DNA of 21,734 bases from CAYMUC01 sp964471865 (GTDB taxonomy: Bacteria > Actinomycetota > Acidimicrobiia > Acidimicrobiales > Ilumatobacteraceae): the NCBI GenBank assembly GCA_964471865.1, contig CAYYHU010000030.1, positions 1 to 21,734 on the forward strand. Reading direction: 5' to 3'. The notes under the pieces are model-generated. The model worked only from the letters and a program-made list of their open reading frames with translations, was not told the DNA's origin and did no database searches. The position numbers and the translations under genes are program-made. Of the stretch, positions 1-7,565 are shown one piece after another. Position 1 is the stretch's first letter, and each line of letters starts with the position of its first letter.

Positions 1-1
1 C

Positions 2-460
2 GGGGCCTCCCGGATCTTCTTGTTGGGTTCCTCGCGGCCCGGTGTACGAAGTCTGTTGCGAGCGGTTCCTCGCGATGTCGCCGGACTTCCTCAACCGGTA
101 CTCGATGCCTTGATTGCGGGACCGACCGCGACCGAACAAGCCCAACAGTTGCGCTCGGCGATTCCGGAAGGCACCCAGATCCTGAACGTGTCTTTCGTGG
201 CTCCGGGAACCATCGCCGTCGATCTCGACGAGACCCTGTTCGAAGCCACCGGTGACGAACTCATCGATGCGATGGCTCAGATCGTGTTCTCGGCCACCGA
301 TCTCGAACGCGTCGCGAGGGTCTCGGTCCTCATCGCCGGCCAAGCCCGCCAGCTACCTCGTGGTGATGGACAGCTGGTATCGGGGCCATTCACCGTGTTC
401 GACTTTCCCGAACGAGTCGCGTCGACCCAACCGGACTATCCGGCCCGACCTCGAGCCTGA
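2..460 (+). CDS. GerM-domain protein, 3' end (5' partial)
   Basis: The reading frame is open to the left edge, so the gene begins outside the window; about 152 residues are visible. They fit the C-terminal GerMN domain found in spore-germination GerM and in actinobacterial cell-envelope proteins such as LpqB: a helix ending in LIAGPT, then a segment on the pattern 'SAIPEGTQIL', then 'TIAVDLDETLF' and a strand near the end. In this family the domain lies in exported or membrane-anchored proteins, but the N-terminal part that would show a signal peptide is missing here. The gene ends 75 bp before the stop codon of the convergent phosphofructokinase gene. Family assignment is from pattern recognition only; the role in the cell is unknown. 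Confidence 0.6.
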   Translation, partial: GASRIFLLGSSRPGVRSLLRAVPRDVAGLPQPVLDALIAGPTATEQAQQLRSAIPEGTQILNVSFVAPGTIAVDLDETLFEATGDELIDAMAQIVFSATDLERVARVSVLIAGQARQLPRGDGQLVSGPFTVFDFPERVASTQPDYPARPRA

Positions 461-479
461 TCCACCGGGGTCTCATGCC

Positions 480-506
480 GACCGCGATGGAGATCATCAG
501 GCGGTC
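480..506. terminator. Hairpin between convergent genes (possible bidirectional terminator)
   Basis: GACCGCGATG, a 5-nt loop GAGAT, then CATC-AG-GCGGTC: a 10-bp stem with a 2-nt bulge, 20 nt after the GerM-domain stop and 29 nt from the phosphofructokinase stop. There is no T-tract on either side, which is common for high-GC actinomycete terminators. Confidence 0.45.
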
Positions 507-535
507 GCGACCGTGATGGATCGGGCTCGGGCCCC

Positions 536-1570
536 CTAGCCGAAGAAGACCTCCGCCACATCGTCGTAGAGGGACAGATCGAGAGTTCGGGTACGACCCT
601 CGGTCGTCGTGAGGGGCTCGCGGGTGATCTGGCCGTTGCGTGAGACCACCATCGTGCCGAAGTCACGGTCATGGACAGCGTCGATGGCGGCGAGCCCGTA
701 GCGGGTCGCCAGGATCCGGTCGTAGGCCCCTGGTGATCCGCCTCTCAAGAGATGACCCAACAGCACCACACGGGTTTCGAAACCGGTGCGGCCCTGGATC
801 TCGGGAGCGATCACCTCGGCGATTCCTCCCAAGGTTTCGTGTCCGAAACGATCGAAGGTGCGCTCGGGAATCTCGATGGTTCCCGGTGCCGCCACCGCGC
901 CTTCGGCCACCACCACGATCGACGCGAAGCGACCCCGATGGTGGCGTCGACGCAGAAGCTCACAGACCTCGTCGAGATCGAAGGGGCGTTCGGGGACAAG
1001 AATCGCGGTGGCCCCTCCGGCGATACCGGCATGAGTGGCGATCCAGCCGGTATGGCGGCCCATGACTTCCACGATCATGACCCGGTCATGACTCTCGGCG
1101 GTCGTGTGAAGCCGATCGATCGCGTCGGTGGCCGTTTGGACCGCGGTCATGAACCCGAAGGTCACATCGGTGCCCATGATGTCGTTGTCGATGGTCTTGG
1201 GCACCCCGACAACCGCCAGTCCGATCTCACGGTGCAGGATCGACGACACGGTCAACGAACCATTGCCTCCGACCACGATGAGGGCCTCCACCCCGAGACG
1301 TGCGAAGGCGTCGAGAACCCGTTGGGGTCCATCGGCGAGATCGAGTGGGCTGCCGCGACGGGTCCCGAGCAGGGTGCCTCCACGGGGCAACATGCCCCGC
1401 ATCGATGACACGTCGAGACGCATCCATCGATCGTTGAGAACCCCGTCCCAGGCGTCGAGAAACCCGATGAACTCGTCCCCGTAGTGGTTCTCGCCTTTGC
1501 GCACGACCGCCCGGATGACCGCGTTGAGTCCCGGACAGTCGCCCCCGCCGGTCAGGATGCCGATTCGCAC
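536..1570 (-). CDS. pfkA: 6-phosphofructokinase (group III / mixed type)
   Basis: Phosphorylates fructose 6-phosphate to fructose 1,6-bisphosphate in glycolysis, in the cytoplasm. The 344-residue length is normal for a PfkA-fold enzyme. Visible motifs: N-terminal GGGDCPGLN (8-16), GGNGS (101-105), VPKTIDNDI (123-131) with the catalytic Asp128, EVMGRHTGW (168-176) and LGHLLRGGSP (271-280) for the sugar phosphate. At the two donor-determining positions (E. coli 104 and 124) it has Gly104 (ATP-like) and Lys125 (found in PPi-dependent and group III enzymes). The residue before Gly104 is Asn rather than the usual Asp or Glu. This pairing is known in ATP-using actinomycete enzymes, but the donor cannot be fixed from sequence. 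The start is GTG; there is no clear ribosome-binding site, and a TANNNT box lies 7 nt upstream. Confidence 0.9.
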   Translation of the reverse strand: MRIGILTGGGDCPGLNAVIRAVVRKGENHYGDEFIGFLDAWDGVLNDRWMRLDVSSMRGMLPRGGTLLGTRRGSPLDLADGPQRVLDAFARLGVEALIVVGGNGSLTVSSILHREIGLAVVGVPKTIDNDIMGTDVTFGFMTAVQTATDAIDRLHTTAESHDRVMIVEVMGRHTGWIATHAGIAGGATAILVPERPFDLDEVCELLRRRHHRGRFASIVVVAEGAVAAPGTIEIPERTFDRFGHETLGGIAEVIAPEIQGRTGFETRVVLLGHLLRGGSPGAYDRILATRYGLAAIDAVHDRDFGTMVVSRNGQITREPLTTTEGRTRTLDLSLYDDVAEVFFG

Positions 1571-1577
1571 CGGGACG

Positions 1578-1583
1578 AGGCTA
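1578..1583 (-). promoter_or_regulatory. Possible -10 box of pfkA (leaderless)
   Basis: TAGCCT on the minus strand, 7 nt before the GTG start of the phosphofructokinase gene. No good -35 was found. The spacing puts the transcript start at or next to the start codon. Confidence 0.3.
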
Positions 1584-1662
1584 GGACGTCAGGACGGTTC
1601 GCGGGTGACGGGAACATGACGAGGTCGTGGACTCCGGGCTCTCGCGTGGTAGGAAGACATCC

Positions 1663-2043
1663 ATGGCATGGGATGCCTCGAGGCCGGTTCCCTGGCGACG
1701 ACTCATGAAGGAGTGGTTCGTCTACGCGGCGATCATGGCCGTGGTGTTCGGTCTGATCCTGCGTTCGACCACGGCGTTGGGTTCGGCGATCGGATTGTTG
1801 TTCAGCCTGCCGGTGTATCTGGGTCTGGGGTGGGTGCTCGCGAAGTTCGGGTATCAGCGTCCGCGGCTGCGCCGTAACACCGCAGCTGCGTCCTCCCCGA
1901 CCTCGTCAGACGGTGCGGCGTCGGCAACCCGCAGTTCCCGATCCTCCTCCTCGGGCACCCGAGCCCGGCCCGCTCCGACCCGGCGCACCTCGACGGGTCC
2001 GTCCCAACATCCCCGACGGACCACCAAGAATCGGCGGCGGTGA
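1663..2043 (+). CDS. Small membrane protein of unknown function
   Basis: A 126-residue protein I do not recognise. It has two hydrophobic helices near the N-terminus (approximately residues 17-34, FVYAAIMAVVFGLIL, and 40-63, GSAIGLLFSLPVYLGLGWVLA) followed by a roughly 60-residue hydrophilic tail very rich in Arg, Ser, Thr and Pro, probably disordered and cytoplasmic. I chose the ATG at 1663 because AGGAAG lies 6 nt upstream; an ATG at 1705 and a GTG at 1627 are alternatives. Its stop overlaps the GTG of the glycerol kinase gene (GTGA), so the two are translationally coupled. It has no resemblance I can see to the glycerol facilitator GlpF (too short, no NPA motifs), although its place before glpK invites the question. 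Confidence 0.6.
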   Translation: MAWDASRPVPWRRLMKEWFVYAAIMAVVFGLILRSTTALGSAIGLLFSLPVYLGLGWVLAKFGYQRPRLRRNTAAASSPTSSDGAASATRSSRSSSSGTRARPAPTRRTSTGPSQHPRRTTKNRRR

Positions 2044-3551
2044 TCATGACGGCCGGCGGCCCCGTGATCGTGGCGATTGATGCCGGCACCACCTCGGTGC
2101 GGGCGCGACGTTTCGATCCTCGAGGCGGCCCGGACCGGTGGGCCTCGCGACCGGTCACTCAGCATTTTCCTCACCCAGGCTGGGTGGAACACGATGCCTC
2201 CGAGATCTGGACCGCTGCGCTCGGCTGTGTCGTCGACGTGCTCGCTGGCGACTCCGAGGTGGCCGCGATCGGAATCACGAACCAACGAGAAACCGCGCTC
2301 GCGTGGAATCGCCGAACCGGGCGCCCCTACGGCCGAGCCATCGTGTGGCAGGACCGACGCACCGCCGACACCTGTGATGCTCTGCGCCGTGACGGAGCTG
2401 AGGATCTGGTGCGAACTCGCAGCGGTCTCGTCCTCGACCCGTATTTCTCGGCCACCAAATACGCCTGGCTGATCACACAGGGCGAGGTACCCGTGGATGA
2501 GGATCTGGCGCTCGGCACCATCGATTCCTGGCTCGTGTGGAACCTGACGGGCGGAGCCTGTCACGTCACCGACACCTCGAATGCCTCACGGACCTCGCTC
2601 ATGGATCTGTCGAGTTGTGAGTGGGACACCGAACTCGCAGATCTCTTCGGGGTGCCCCTTGCCGCGTTGGGCACGATCGTGCCCTCGAGCGGAGTCGTGG
2701 GCCATACCGCGGCGCGAGGCGATCTGCCCGCCGGTATCCCGATCGCCGGACTTGCCGGCGATCAACAATCGGCGTTGTTCGGGCAGGCCTGCTTCGAACC
2801 GGGACAGGTCAAGAACACCTACGGAACGGGCAGTTTCGTGGTGATGAACACCGGCAGCGTCCCCGTCGATCCCGTTCCGGGACTCGTCACGACGGTGGCG
2901 TGGACTCTTCAAGGTCGCGACCCGGTGTACGCCCTCGAAGGATCGGTCTTCGTCTCGGGTGCCGCGATCGGGTGGTTACGTGACGGCCTCGAGATCATCG
3001 CCGATTCCTCTGAGACCGAAGCGTTGGCTTCTCAGGTCGACTCGAGTGACGGACTCGTGATCGTGCCTGCGTTCACGGGTCTGGGAAGCCCGTGGTGGGA
3101 TCCCCACGCTCGGGGCACGATCCTGGGGATCACCCGGGGCACGACCGCGGCCCATCTCGCCCGAGCGGTAGTCGAGGCCATGGCCCTGCAGACCCATGAC
3201 GTTCTCGCGGCCATGGCAGCTGCCTCTCATCACGGAGTTCGCGAACTGCGAGTCGACGGCGGGGCATCGGTCATGGGACTGCTGCTCGATCTCCAAGCGG
3301 CCTTGGACGCGGTCACGGTGCGGCGGCCCGAGGATCTCGAATCCACCTCGCGAGGTGCGGTGTATCTCGCCGGGTTGGCCACGGGCATCTGGGACTCCCC
3401 CGCCGAGGTGGCCCAGTTGTGGACGAGTGCTGCCGATCATGATCCGGTCCTGGCTCGAGACCGATTCGGTGATCTCGATGCCCTGGTCCACCGCTGGCAC
3501 CGGGCAATCGAGAACTGTCGAGCCTGGTCCCAGGACCTCGCCTCGCACTAG
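2040..3551 (+). CDS. glpK: Glycerol kinase
   Basis: Converts glycerol and ATP to sn-glycerol 3-phosphate in the cytoplasm. A full-length FGGY kinase (503 aa) with the whole GlpK signature: AIDAGTTSVR phosphate-binding loop (12-21), ITNQRET (79-85), AIVWQDRRT (100-108), DPYFSATK (133-140), GTIDSWL (159-165), AGDQQSALFGQ (239-249), NTYGTGSF, LEGSVFVSGAAIGWL, PAFTGLGSPWWDP and LRVDGGAS. Residues corresponding to the glycerol ligands of E. coli GlpK are all present (Arg83, Glu84, Tyr135, Asp241). The start is taken as the GTG that overlaps the upstream stop codon; an ATG two codons later (2046) is equally possible. It is coupled to the small membrane protein upstream. A second FGGY kinase at 17550-18986 lacks the glycerol ligands, which makes this one the functional glycerol kinase. 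Confidence 0.95.
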   Translation: MIMTAGGPVIVAIDAGTTSVRARRFDPRGGPDRWASRPVTQHFPHPGWVEHDASEIWTAALGCVVDVLAGDSEVAAIGITNQRETALAWNRRTGRPYGRAIVWQDRRTADTCDALRRDGAEDLVRTRSGLVLDPYFSATKYAWLITQGEVPVDEDLALGTIDSWLVWNLTGGACHVTDTSNASRTSLMDLSSCEWDTELADLFGVPLAALGTIVPSSGVVGHTAARGDLPAGIPIAGLAGDQQSALFGQACFEPGQVKNTYGTGSFVVMNTGSVPVDPVPGLVTTVAWTLQGRDPVYALEGSVFVSGAAIGWLRDGLEIIADSSETEALASQVDSSDGLVIVPAFTGLGSPWWDPHARGTILGITRGTTAAHLARAVVEAMALQTHDVLAAMAAASHHGVRELRVDGGASVMGLLLDLQAALDAVTVRRPEDLESTSRGAVYLAGLATGIWDSPAEVAQLWTSAADHDPVLARDRFGDLDALVHRWHRAIENCRAWSQDLASH

Positions 3552-3563
3552 TTCGTGCAGTCC

Positions 3564-3581
3564 CGAGTCGGTTCCGACTCG
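3564..3581. terminator. Hairpin between convergent glpK and ACT-domain gene
   Basis: CGAGTCG-GTTC-CGACTCG, a perfect 7-bp stem with a 4-nt loop, 12 nt after the glpK stop. The ACT-domain gene ends 68 nt further on from the opposite side, so the hairpin could act in both directions. No T-tract. Confidence 0.45.
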
Positions 3582-3649
3582 ACCAGCTCACCCGCCGGGC
3601 GAGGCGCTGTGACCCACCACCGACGAAGCTTGGGGTCGCATTGGCGCTG

Positions 3650-4318
3650 TCAACTCTCGGATACCGAGGTCACTGCTGAGACGTCCACGTCGACACCGAG
3701 CGCGTCCACGAGGCGTCCGAGCGCGCCCAGATGCTGGCGTTCACGGGCCCGAAACGGCCAACCGGATCGTTCCAAGGCTACCGAGACGCCACAGGAGGCC
3801 AGGTTCATCCACGCCATCTCTGCCGGCCCGAGCGGATCCTCATGATCGGGCTGAAGATGACTGGATCCGCTGAGAAACGCCGACACCCACCCCAGATCCG
3901 GGGGATCACCCAAGCGGGCCAGGGTCTGCCCACTCGCCGCGTGCACCGCCACGACCCAGTCCGCTCCGGTGACGGCACGCACCTCTTCACACAGCCGTTC
4001 GAGGCGACGAGGCGCCCCTTCTCCGGCGACACGCGCCGCGGCGTCCAGAATCAGCGTGCCCCCATCGGCGCGTCCGGATGCGATCTCACGAACGTCTTCG
4101 ACTGCGACCCCATCCACCTGGGAAACCTCGGCCACGAGCAGGTCGACGACATCCTCGTCGGCGAGTTCGACGAGGACCTCGTCGATCACCTGGGCCGGCC
4201 CGCGTTCGAGGATCTCGATCCCGACCACATCGCCGCGCACCGCACCGATGCGCGAGGCCACCTGCCCCAGAGCTCCGGGGCGATCCGGCAACCAGACCCG
4301 CAACGAGTACACCGTCAT
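3650..4318 (-). CDS. ACT-domain protein, probable amino-acid sensor
   Basis: 222 residues. The N-terminal 70 or so residues read as an ACT domain: LRVWLPDRPGALGQVASRIG, with the Pro-Gly turn and following helix that form the amino-acid-binding interface, then DVVGIEILERG and DEVLVELAD strands. The remainder (approximately 90-215) has an alternating strand-helix pattern (ADWVVAVHAASGQTLARLGD, MAWMNLASCGVSVAL) that resembles a GAF-like regulatory fold, but I cannot name it with certainty. It lies 115 bp downstream of the AlaC-type aminotransferase gene on the same strand, suggesting amino-acid regulation; this is inference. The ATG start is preceded at 8 nt by TACGGT and has no ribosome-binding site, so it is probably transcribed from its own leaderless promoter. 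Confidence 0.75.
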   Translation of the reverse strand: MTVYSLRVWLPDRPGALGQVASRIGAVRGDVVGIEILERGPAQVIDEVLVELADEDVVDLLVAEVSQVDGVAVEDVREIASGRADGGTLILDAAARVAGEGAPRRLERLCEEVRAVTGADWVVAVHAASGQTLARLGDPPDLGWVSAFLSGSSHLQPDHEDPLGPAEMAWMNLASCGVSVALERSGWPFRARERQHLGALGRLVDALGVDVDVSAVTSVSES

Positions 4319-4326
4319 CGGGCGTC

Positions 4327-4332
4327 ACCGTA
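4327..4332 (-). promoter_or_regulatory. -10 box of ACT-domain gene (leaderless)
   Basis: TACGGT on the minus strand with exactly 8 nt between it and the ATG. The same hexamer and spacing occur before perR (17324-17329). No convincing -35. Confidence 0.45.
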
Positions 4333-4433
4333 ACCCTGGGCTTCGCGATCACCGCGACAGGTTCGTGACAGGCTCGTGAACGCCGGGCGCGTCGCCAGCC
4401 GACCCGATGCGGGCGGGCCCCCGACGCGATGGC

Positions 4434-5636
4434 TCACAGTTTGGTGAGTCCCCGTTTGAGATTCCGGATGCCCTGGGAGATGCGCTGTTCGTTCTCGATG
4501 AGCGCGAACCGAACGAAACCTTCCCCTCCGGGACCGAAACCGATACCCGGCGACAACGCGACATCGCATTCGTTGACGAGGAGGGAGCAGAACTCGACGG
4601 AATCCATCTCCTTGTACGGCTCGGGGATCGGCGCCCACACGAACATGGTCGCCTTGGGCTTGGGGATCGACCAGCCGATGCGTTCGAGTCCGTCCACCAG
4701 CGCGTCGCGGCGAGCCTCATAGATCGAACAGACCTCTCGGGGGTAATCGCTGGCCTCGTTCAGCGTGACCGTGGAGGCGATCTGAATCGGCTGGAAGGTC
4801 CCGTAATCCAGGTAGCTCTTCAACTTCACCAGAGCCTGGACGACCTCGGCGTTGCCCAACAAGAACGCGCTGCGCCATCCCGCCATCGAGAAGCTCTTCG
4901 TCATCGAATAATGCTCGACAGCACATTCGAGGGCCCCTTCGGCCTGCAGGATCGACGGGGGTCGATAGCCGTCGAAGCCCACATCGGCATATGCGAAGTC
5001 GTGCACGACGATCATGTTGCGTTCGCGACAGAAATCGACGACTTGTTGCATGAACGCCAGGTCCACACAGGACCCCGTGGGATTGTGCGGGAACGAGATC
5101 ACGAGCACTCGGGGCTTGGGCCAGCCGACCTCGTACGCGGTTTCGAGATTCGCGAAGAAATCGCCGGCATAGTCGGTTTCCGAGATCGGATCCGAGAGTC
5201 GACGCATCGGCACCTGGCGCAGGTCGGCACCGGCGAACAAGGGCCCGTAGATGTGGATCGGATAGCTCGGACTCGGAACGATCGCAGCGTCCCCACGGTC
5301 CAACAACACCCACATCAGGTGGCTGAAGCCCTCTTTGGACCCGATCGTGTTCGTGATCTGCGTTTCAGGATCGAGACGCACCCCCCAGGTGCGCTCGTAG
5401 TAGCCCGCAATCGCTTCACGCAGCTTCGGCAAACCTCTCGACATCGAGTATCGATGGTTGCGCGCGATGTTGGCGGCCTCGGCGAGTTTGTCCACCGCAA
5501 TCTGGGGTGAGGGGATGTCGGGGTTACCGAATCCGAGGTCGACCACGTCGGCGCCGCGGCGACGGGCTTCGATCTTGAGGTTGTTGATGATCGTGAAGAC
5601 GTAGGGCGGAAGGTTGGTGATGCGCCGGAACTCCAT
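4434..5636 (-). CDS. alaC: AlaC-type pyridoxal-phosphate aminotransferase
   Basis: A fold-type I aminotransferase of 400 residues, colinear with E. coli AlaC (glutamate-pyruvate transaminase) from the N-terminus: RITNLPPYVF near residue 5, DLGFGNPD (33-40), YSMSRGLPKLR (63-73), TIGSKEG (97-103), PSPSYPIHIYG (121-131). PLP-binding and catalytic residues are visible: Asn185 in FPHNPTG, Asp213 and Tyr216 in VHDFAYAD, Lys247 in SMTKSFSMAGWR (Schiff base) and Arg376 in FVRFAL for the substrate carboxylate. It should make L-alanine from pyruvate and glutamate. Related enzymes act as LL-diaminopimelate or methionine aminotransferases, so the exact substrate is less sure than the family. It is divergent from pyrophosphatase, with 56 bp between the starts. 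The ATG has TAGCGT 8 nt upstream and no ribosome-binding site. Confidence 0.85.
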   Translation of the reverse strand: MEFRRITNLPPYVFTIINNLKIEARRRGADVVDLGFGNPDIPSPQIAVDKLAEAANIARNHRYSMSRGLPKLREAIAGYYERTWGVRLDPETQITNTIGSKEGFSHLMWVLLDRGDAAIVPSPSYPIHIYGPLFAGADLRQVPMRRLSDPISETDYAGDFFANLETAYEVGWPKPRVLVISFPHNPTGSCVDLAFMQQVVDFCRERNMIVVHDFAYADVGFDGYRPPSILQAEGALECAVEHYSMTKSFSMAGWRSAFLLGNAEVVQALVKLKSYLDYGTFQPIQIASTVTLNEASDYPREVCSIYEARRDALVDGLERIGWSIPKPKATMFVWAPIPEPYKEMDSVEFCSLLVNECDVALSPGIGFGPGGEGFVRFALIENEQRISQGIRNLKRGLTKL

Positions 5637-5644
5637 GGGAGCCG

Positions 5645-5650
5645 ACGCTA
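5645..5650 (-). promoter_or_regulatory. -10 box of alaC-like gene (leaderless)
   Basis: TAGCGT on the minus strand, exactly 8 nt before the ATG. It sits in the 56-bp divergent spacer shared with pyrophosphatase, where both genes must start transcription. Confidence 0.45.
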
Positions 5651-5692
5651 CTGGCTGGAATCGCCCCCGACGCGGTGTGTCACGATGAGTCC

Positions 5693-6229
5693 ATGACTCG
5701 CGTTCCCCGGGAAGACTGCATTTTTGTCGTGATCGAGATCCCTCGAGGGAGCCGAAACAAGTACGAGATCGACCATGACACAGGACAGGTCTTCTTGGAC
5801 CGGCGGTTGTTCACCGCCACGACCTATCCCGCCGACTACGGCTTCGTTCCCGACACGCTCGCCGGTGACGGCGACCCCCTCGACGCCTTGGTGTTGCTCG
5901 AGGATCCCACGTTCCCGGGGGTGTGGGTGGAGGCCAAGCCGGTGGGTCTCATGTGGATGCAGGACGAAGCAGGTCCCGACGCCAAGTTGATCTGTGTGCC
6001 TCCCAAAGAACCCCGTTGGCGCGGAGTCGAGGACCTCAAGGACCTGCCCGAGGAACTCCTCGAAGAGATCAAGCATTTCTTCGACGTCTACAAGGCTCTC
6101 GAACCCGAGAAACATTCCGCGACCGCTGGTTTCGAAGGTCGCCGTGCCGCCTGGCGGGAGATCGAAGCCTCCCGCGCGAATCATCAGGCCCATCTCGATT
6201 CGTCGAACCCATCGGATTCGACGTCCTGA
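5693..6229 (+). CDS. ppa: Inorganic pyrophosphatase, family I
   Basis: Hydrolyses pyrophosphate to two phosphates in the cytoplasm, driving biosynthetic reactions. At 178 aa it is the standard length for a bacterial soluble PPase. Active-site motifs: EIPRGSRNKYE (15-25) with Glu15 and Lys23; YPADYGFVPDT (45-55); DGDPLD (59-64) with the metal-binding Asp59, Asp61 and Asp64; Asp96 and Lys98; and FDVYKALEPEK (130-140). I chose the ATG at 5693 over one 18 bp upstream because the mature family begins close to the E-x-P-x-G strand. There is no strong ribosome-binding site. The stop codon lies inside the stem of a hairpin shared with the convergent glucokinase gene. Confidence 0.96.
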   Translation: MTRVPREDCIFVVIEIPRGSRNKYEIDHDTGQVFLDRRLFTATTYPADYGFVPDTLAGDGDPLDALVLLEDPTFPGVWVEAKPVGLMWMQDEAGPDAKLICVPPKEPRWRGVEDLKDLPEELLEEIKHFFDVYKALEPEKHSATAGFEGRRAAWREIEASRANHQAHLDSSNPSDSTS

Positions 6230-6252
6230 TCAGGCGCGTCTGATCAGGATGT
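6221..6252. terminator. Bidirectional terminator hairpin containing both stop codons
   Basis: ACGTCCTGATCAG, loop GCGCGT, CTGATCAGGATGT: a 13-bp stem with one G-T wobble. The ppa stop (6227-6229) is in the left arm and the glucokinase stop (6244-6246) is in the right arm; the genes end only 14 bp apart. Confidence 0.75.
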
Positions 6253-7134
6253 GAGGTCGCCGAGAAGCGCAGCACCGAGCGCCCCGGCCTCAGGTCCGAG
6301 TTCGGCGAGCACGATCTCGGGCAGGTCCCGGTGTTCACTCGCATACAGATGTCGTGCGAGAGCATCTCGACATCCGTCGAGGAACAGGTCGCCGGCCGTG
6401 ACCAGTCCACCTCCGATGACGAAGCGAGCCGGATCCACCACATTGGTCAAGGACGCGAGTCCTCGGCCCACCCAGTCGATGAACACCTCGAGTACCTCGC
6501 TCGCCCATCCTTCACCGCGCCGAGCTGCCTCGATCACCTCGGGGCCCGACGCCGCGGTTCCCGTGATCACTCGGGCATGATCGGCCAACGCCGATCCCGA
6601 TGCGTAGCGTTCCCAGCATCCGCGACGACCACACCCACATCGCCGACCCTCGATCTCGACCACCATGTGACCGATCTCGCCAGCAGTTCCATGAGCCCCT
6701 CTCAGGATCCGACCACCAGCGAGGATTCCCCCACCGATACCGGTTCCGAGAGTCACCATGACCAGATCGTCGACCCCGCGTCCCGCACCGTGTCGCCATT
6801 CGGCGATCGCCGCGCAGGTGGCATCGTTGTCGAGGATCACCTGTCGACACAGGCGCGCATGCAACTCGGCTTTGGCGTCTACCCCGACCACTCCCGGAAG
6901 ATTCGGAGCGTGACGCAGCCGTCCGCTCGGATCGACGAGTCCCGGAAGCCCGATGCCGACTCGGGCCTCCCCTGAGGCGTCGAGCGCCTCGACGAGTTCG
7001 GTGATCGCAGTCCAGATCGCGTCGGCCCCCTGAGGGGTGTCACAGCGCTCGCGAGCCACGATGGACCCGTGATCGTCGAGGCGTACCGCGATAGCTTTGG
7101 TCCCCCCGACGTCGACCCCGACGCGAACCGTCAC
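6244..7134 (-). CDS. glk: ROK-family glucokinase
   Basis: 296 residues; phosphorylates glucose with ATP in the cytoplasm. ROK features in order: ATP-binding VGVDVGGTKAI at the N-terminus; LDNDATCAAIAEW with the catalytic Asp104; LGTGIGGG; and the zinc-binding ROK signature GEIGH (His156) with CGCGRRGCWE (Cys166, Cys168, Cys173). The frame is open much further upstream, but the GTG at 7134 overlaps the stop of the SRPBCC gene (GTGA) and places the phosphate loop at the expected position, so I take it as the start. The zinc motif argues against a polyphosphate glucokinase of the PpgK type, which lacks it. It is the last gene of the coupled minus-strand run. Some ROK kinases use other hexoses, so glucose is likely but not certain. 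Confidence 0.88.
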   Translation of the reverse strand: MTVRVGVDVGGTKAIAVRLDDHGSIVARERCDTPQGADAIWTAITELVEALDASGEARVGIGLPGLVDPSGRLRHAPNLPGVVGVDAKAELHARLCRQVILDNDATCAAIAEWRHGAGRGVDDLVMVTLGTGIGGGILAGGRILRGAHGTAGEIGHMVVEIEGRRCGCGRRGCWERYASGSALADHARVITGTAASGPEVIEAARRGEGWASEVLEVFIDWVGRGLASLTNVVDPARFVIGGGLVTAGDLFLDGCRDALARHLYASEHRDLPEIVLAELGPEAGALGAALLGDLTS

Positions 7135-7565
7135 GATTCGGCGCGCGCCGCGAACTCTCGCAAGGTGTTGAGGATGCGCACCTCGGCCCGACGCTTCACG
7201 AAGCCCGGCAACGGCACGACGAGTTCGATGGACAAGTCGTAGGTCACCTCGCAGCGCCCATCGCCGAGATCGGTGAAGGTGTAAGACCCGTCGATCGCCT
7301 TGGTGATGTCTCCGCGAACCAATGACCACGACAACACCGACGGAGCCTGGCTGTAGTCATATGCCAGCGTGTAGTGGGTGCTGCGTCCGATCGCCGAGGC
7401 CCGGAACTCGACTTCGAGGGCTCGTCCCTGATCGTCGCGCCGCACCACGGTGGCCTCGTCGATGTCTTTGGCCCACTGGGGATACTGTTCGAACGCGAGC
7501 GCGACGTCGAAGCAGCGTTCGGGGCTCGCGGCGATGACGGTGGTCTGGGAGGCCTGATCAGCCAT
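7131..7565 (-). CDS. SRPBCC (START-like) protein, TB16.3-like
   Basis: 144 residues with the START/polyketide-cyclase fold: a short N-terminal strand (QTTVIAASPERCFDVALAFEQYPQWAKDI), a long set of antiparallel strands, and a C-terminal helix (PLPGFVKRRAEVRILNTLREFAARA) that closes a hydrophobic lipid-binding cavity. The mid-section SWSLVRGD and DGSYTFTDLGDG is typical. The ATG at 7565 overlaps the stop of the upstream membrane-protein gene by 8 bp and the stop overlaps the glucokinase GTG, so translation is coupled on both sides. In Mycobacterium tuberculosis a 144-aa SRPBCC protein (TB16.3, Rv2185c) lies near pimB, the same kind of neighbourhood as here. The ligand is unknown; a role in lipid or glycolipid handling is inference. 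Confidence 0.8.
   Translation of the reverse strand: MADQASQTTVIAASPERCFDVALAFEQYPQWAKDIDEATVVRRDDQGRALEVEFRASAIGRSTHYTLAYDYSQAPSVLSWSLVRGDITKAIDGSYTFTDLGDGRCEVTYDLSIELVVPLPGFVKRRAEVRILNTLREFAARAES

Noticed and set aside
1854..2564. A 236-codon minus-strand frame overlapping the small membrane protein and glpK
   Set aside because: Glycerol kinase is unambiguous on the other strand; the frame crosses two genes and has no motif.
4407..5510. A 367-codon plus-strand frame opposite the aminotransferase gene
   Set aside because: Shadow of the strongly conserved AlaC-type gene; no family resemblance of its own.
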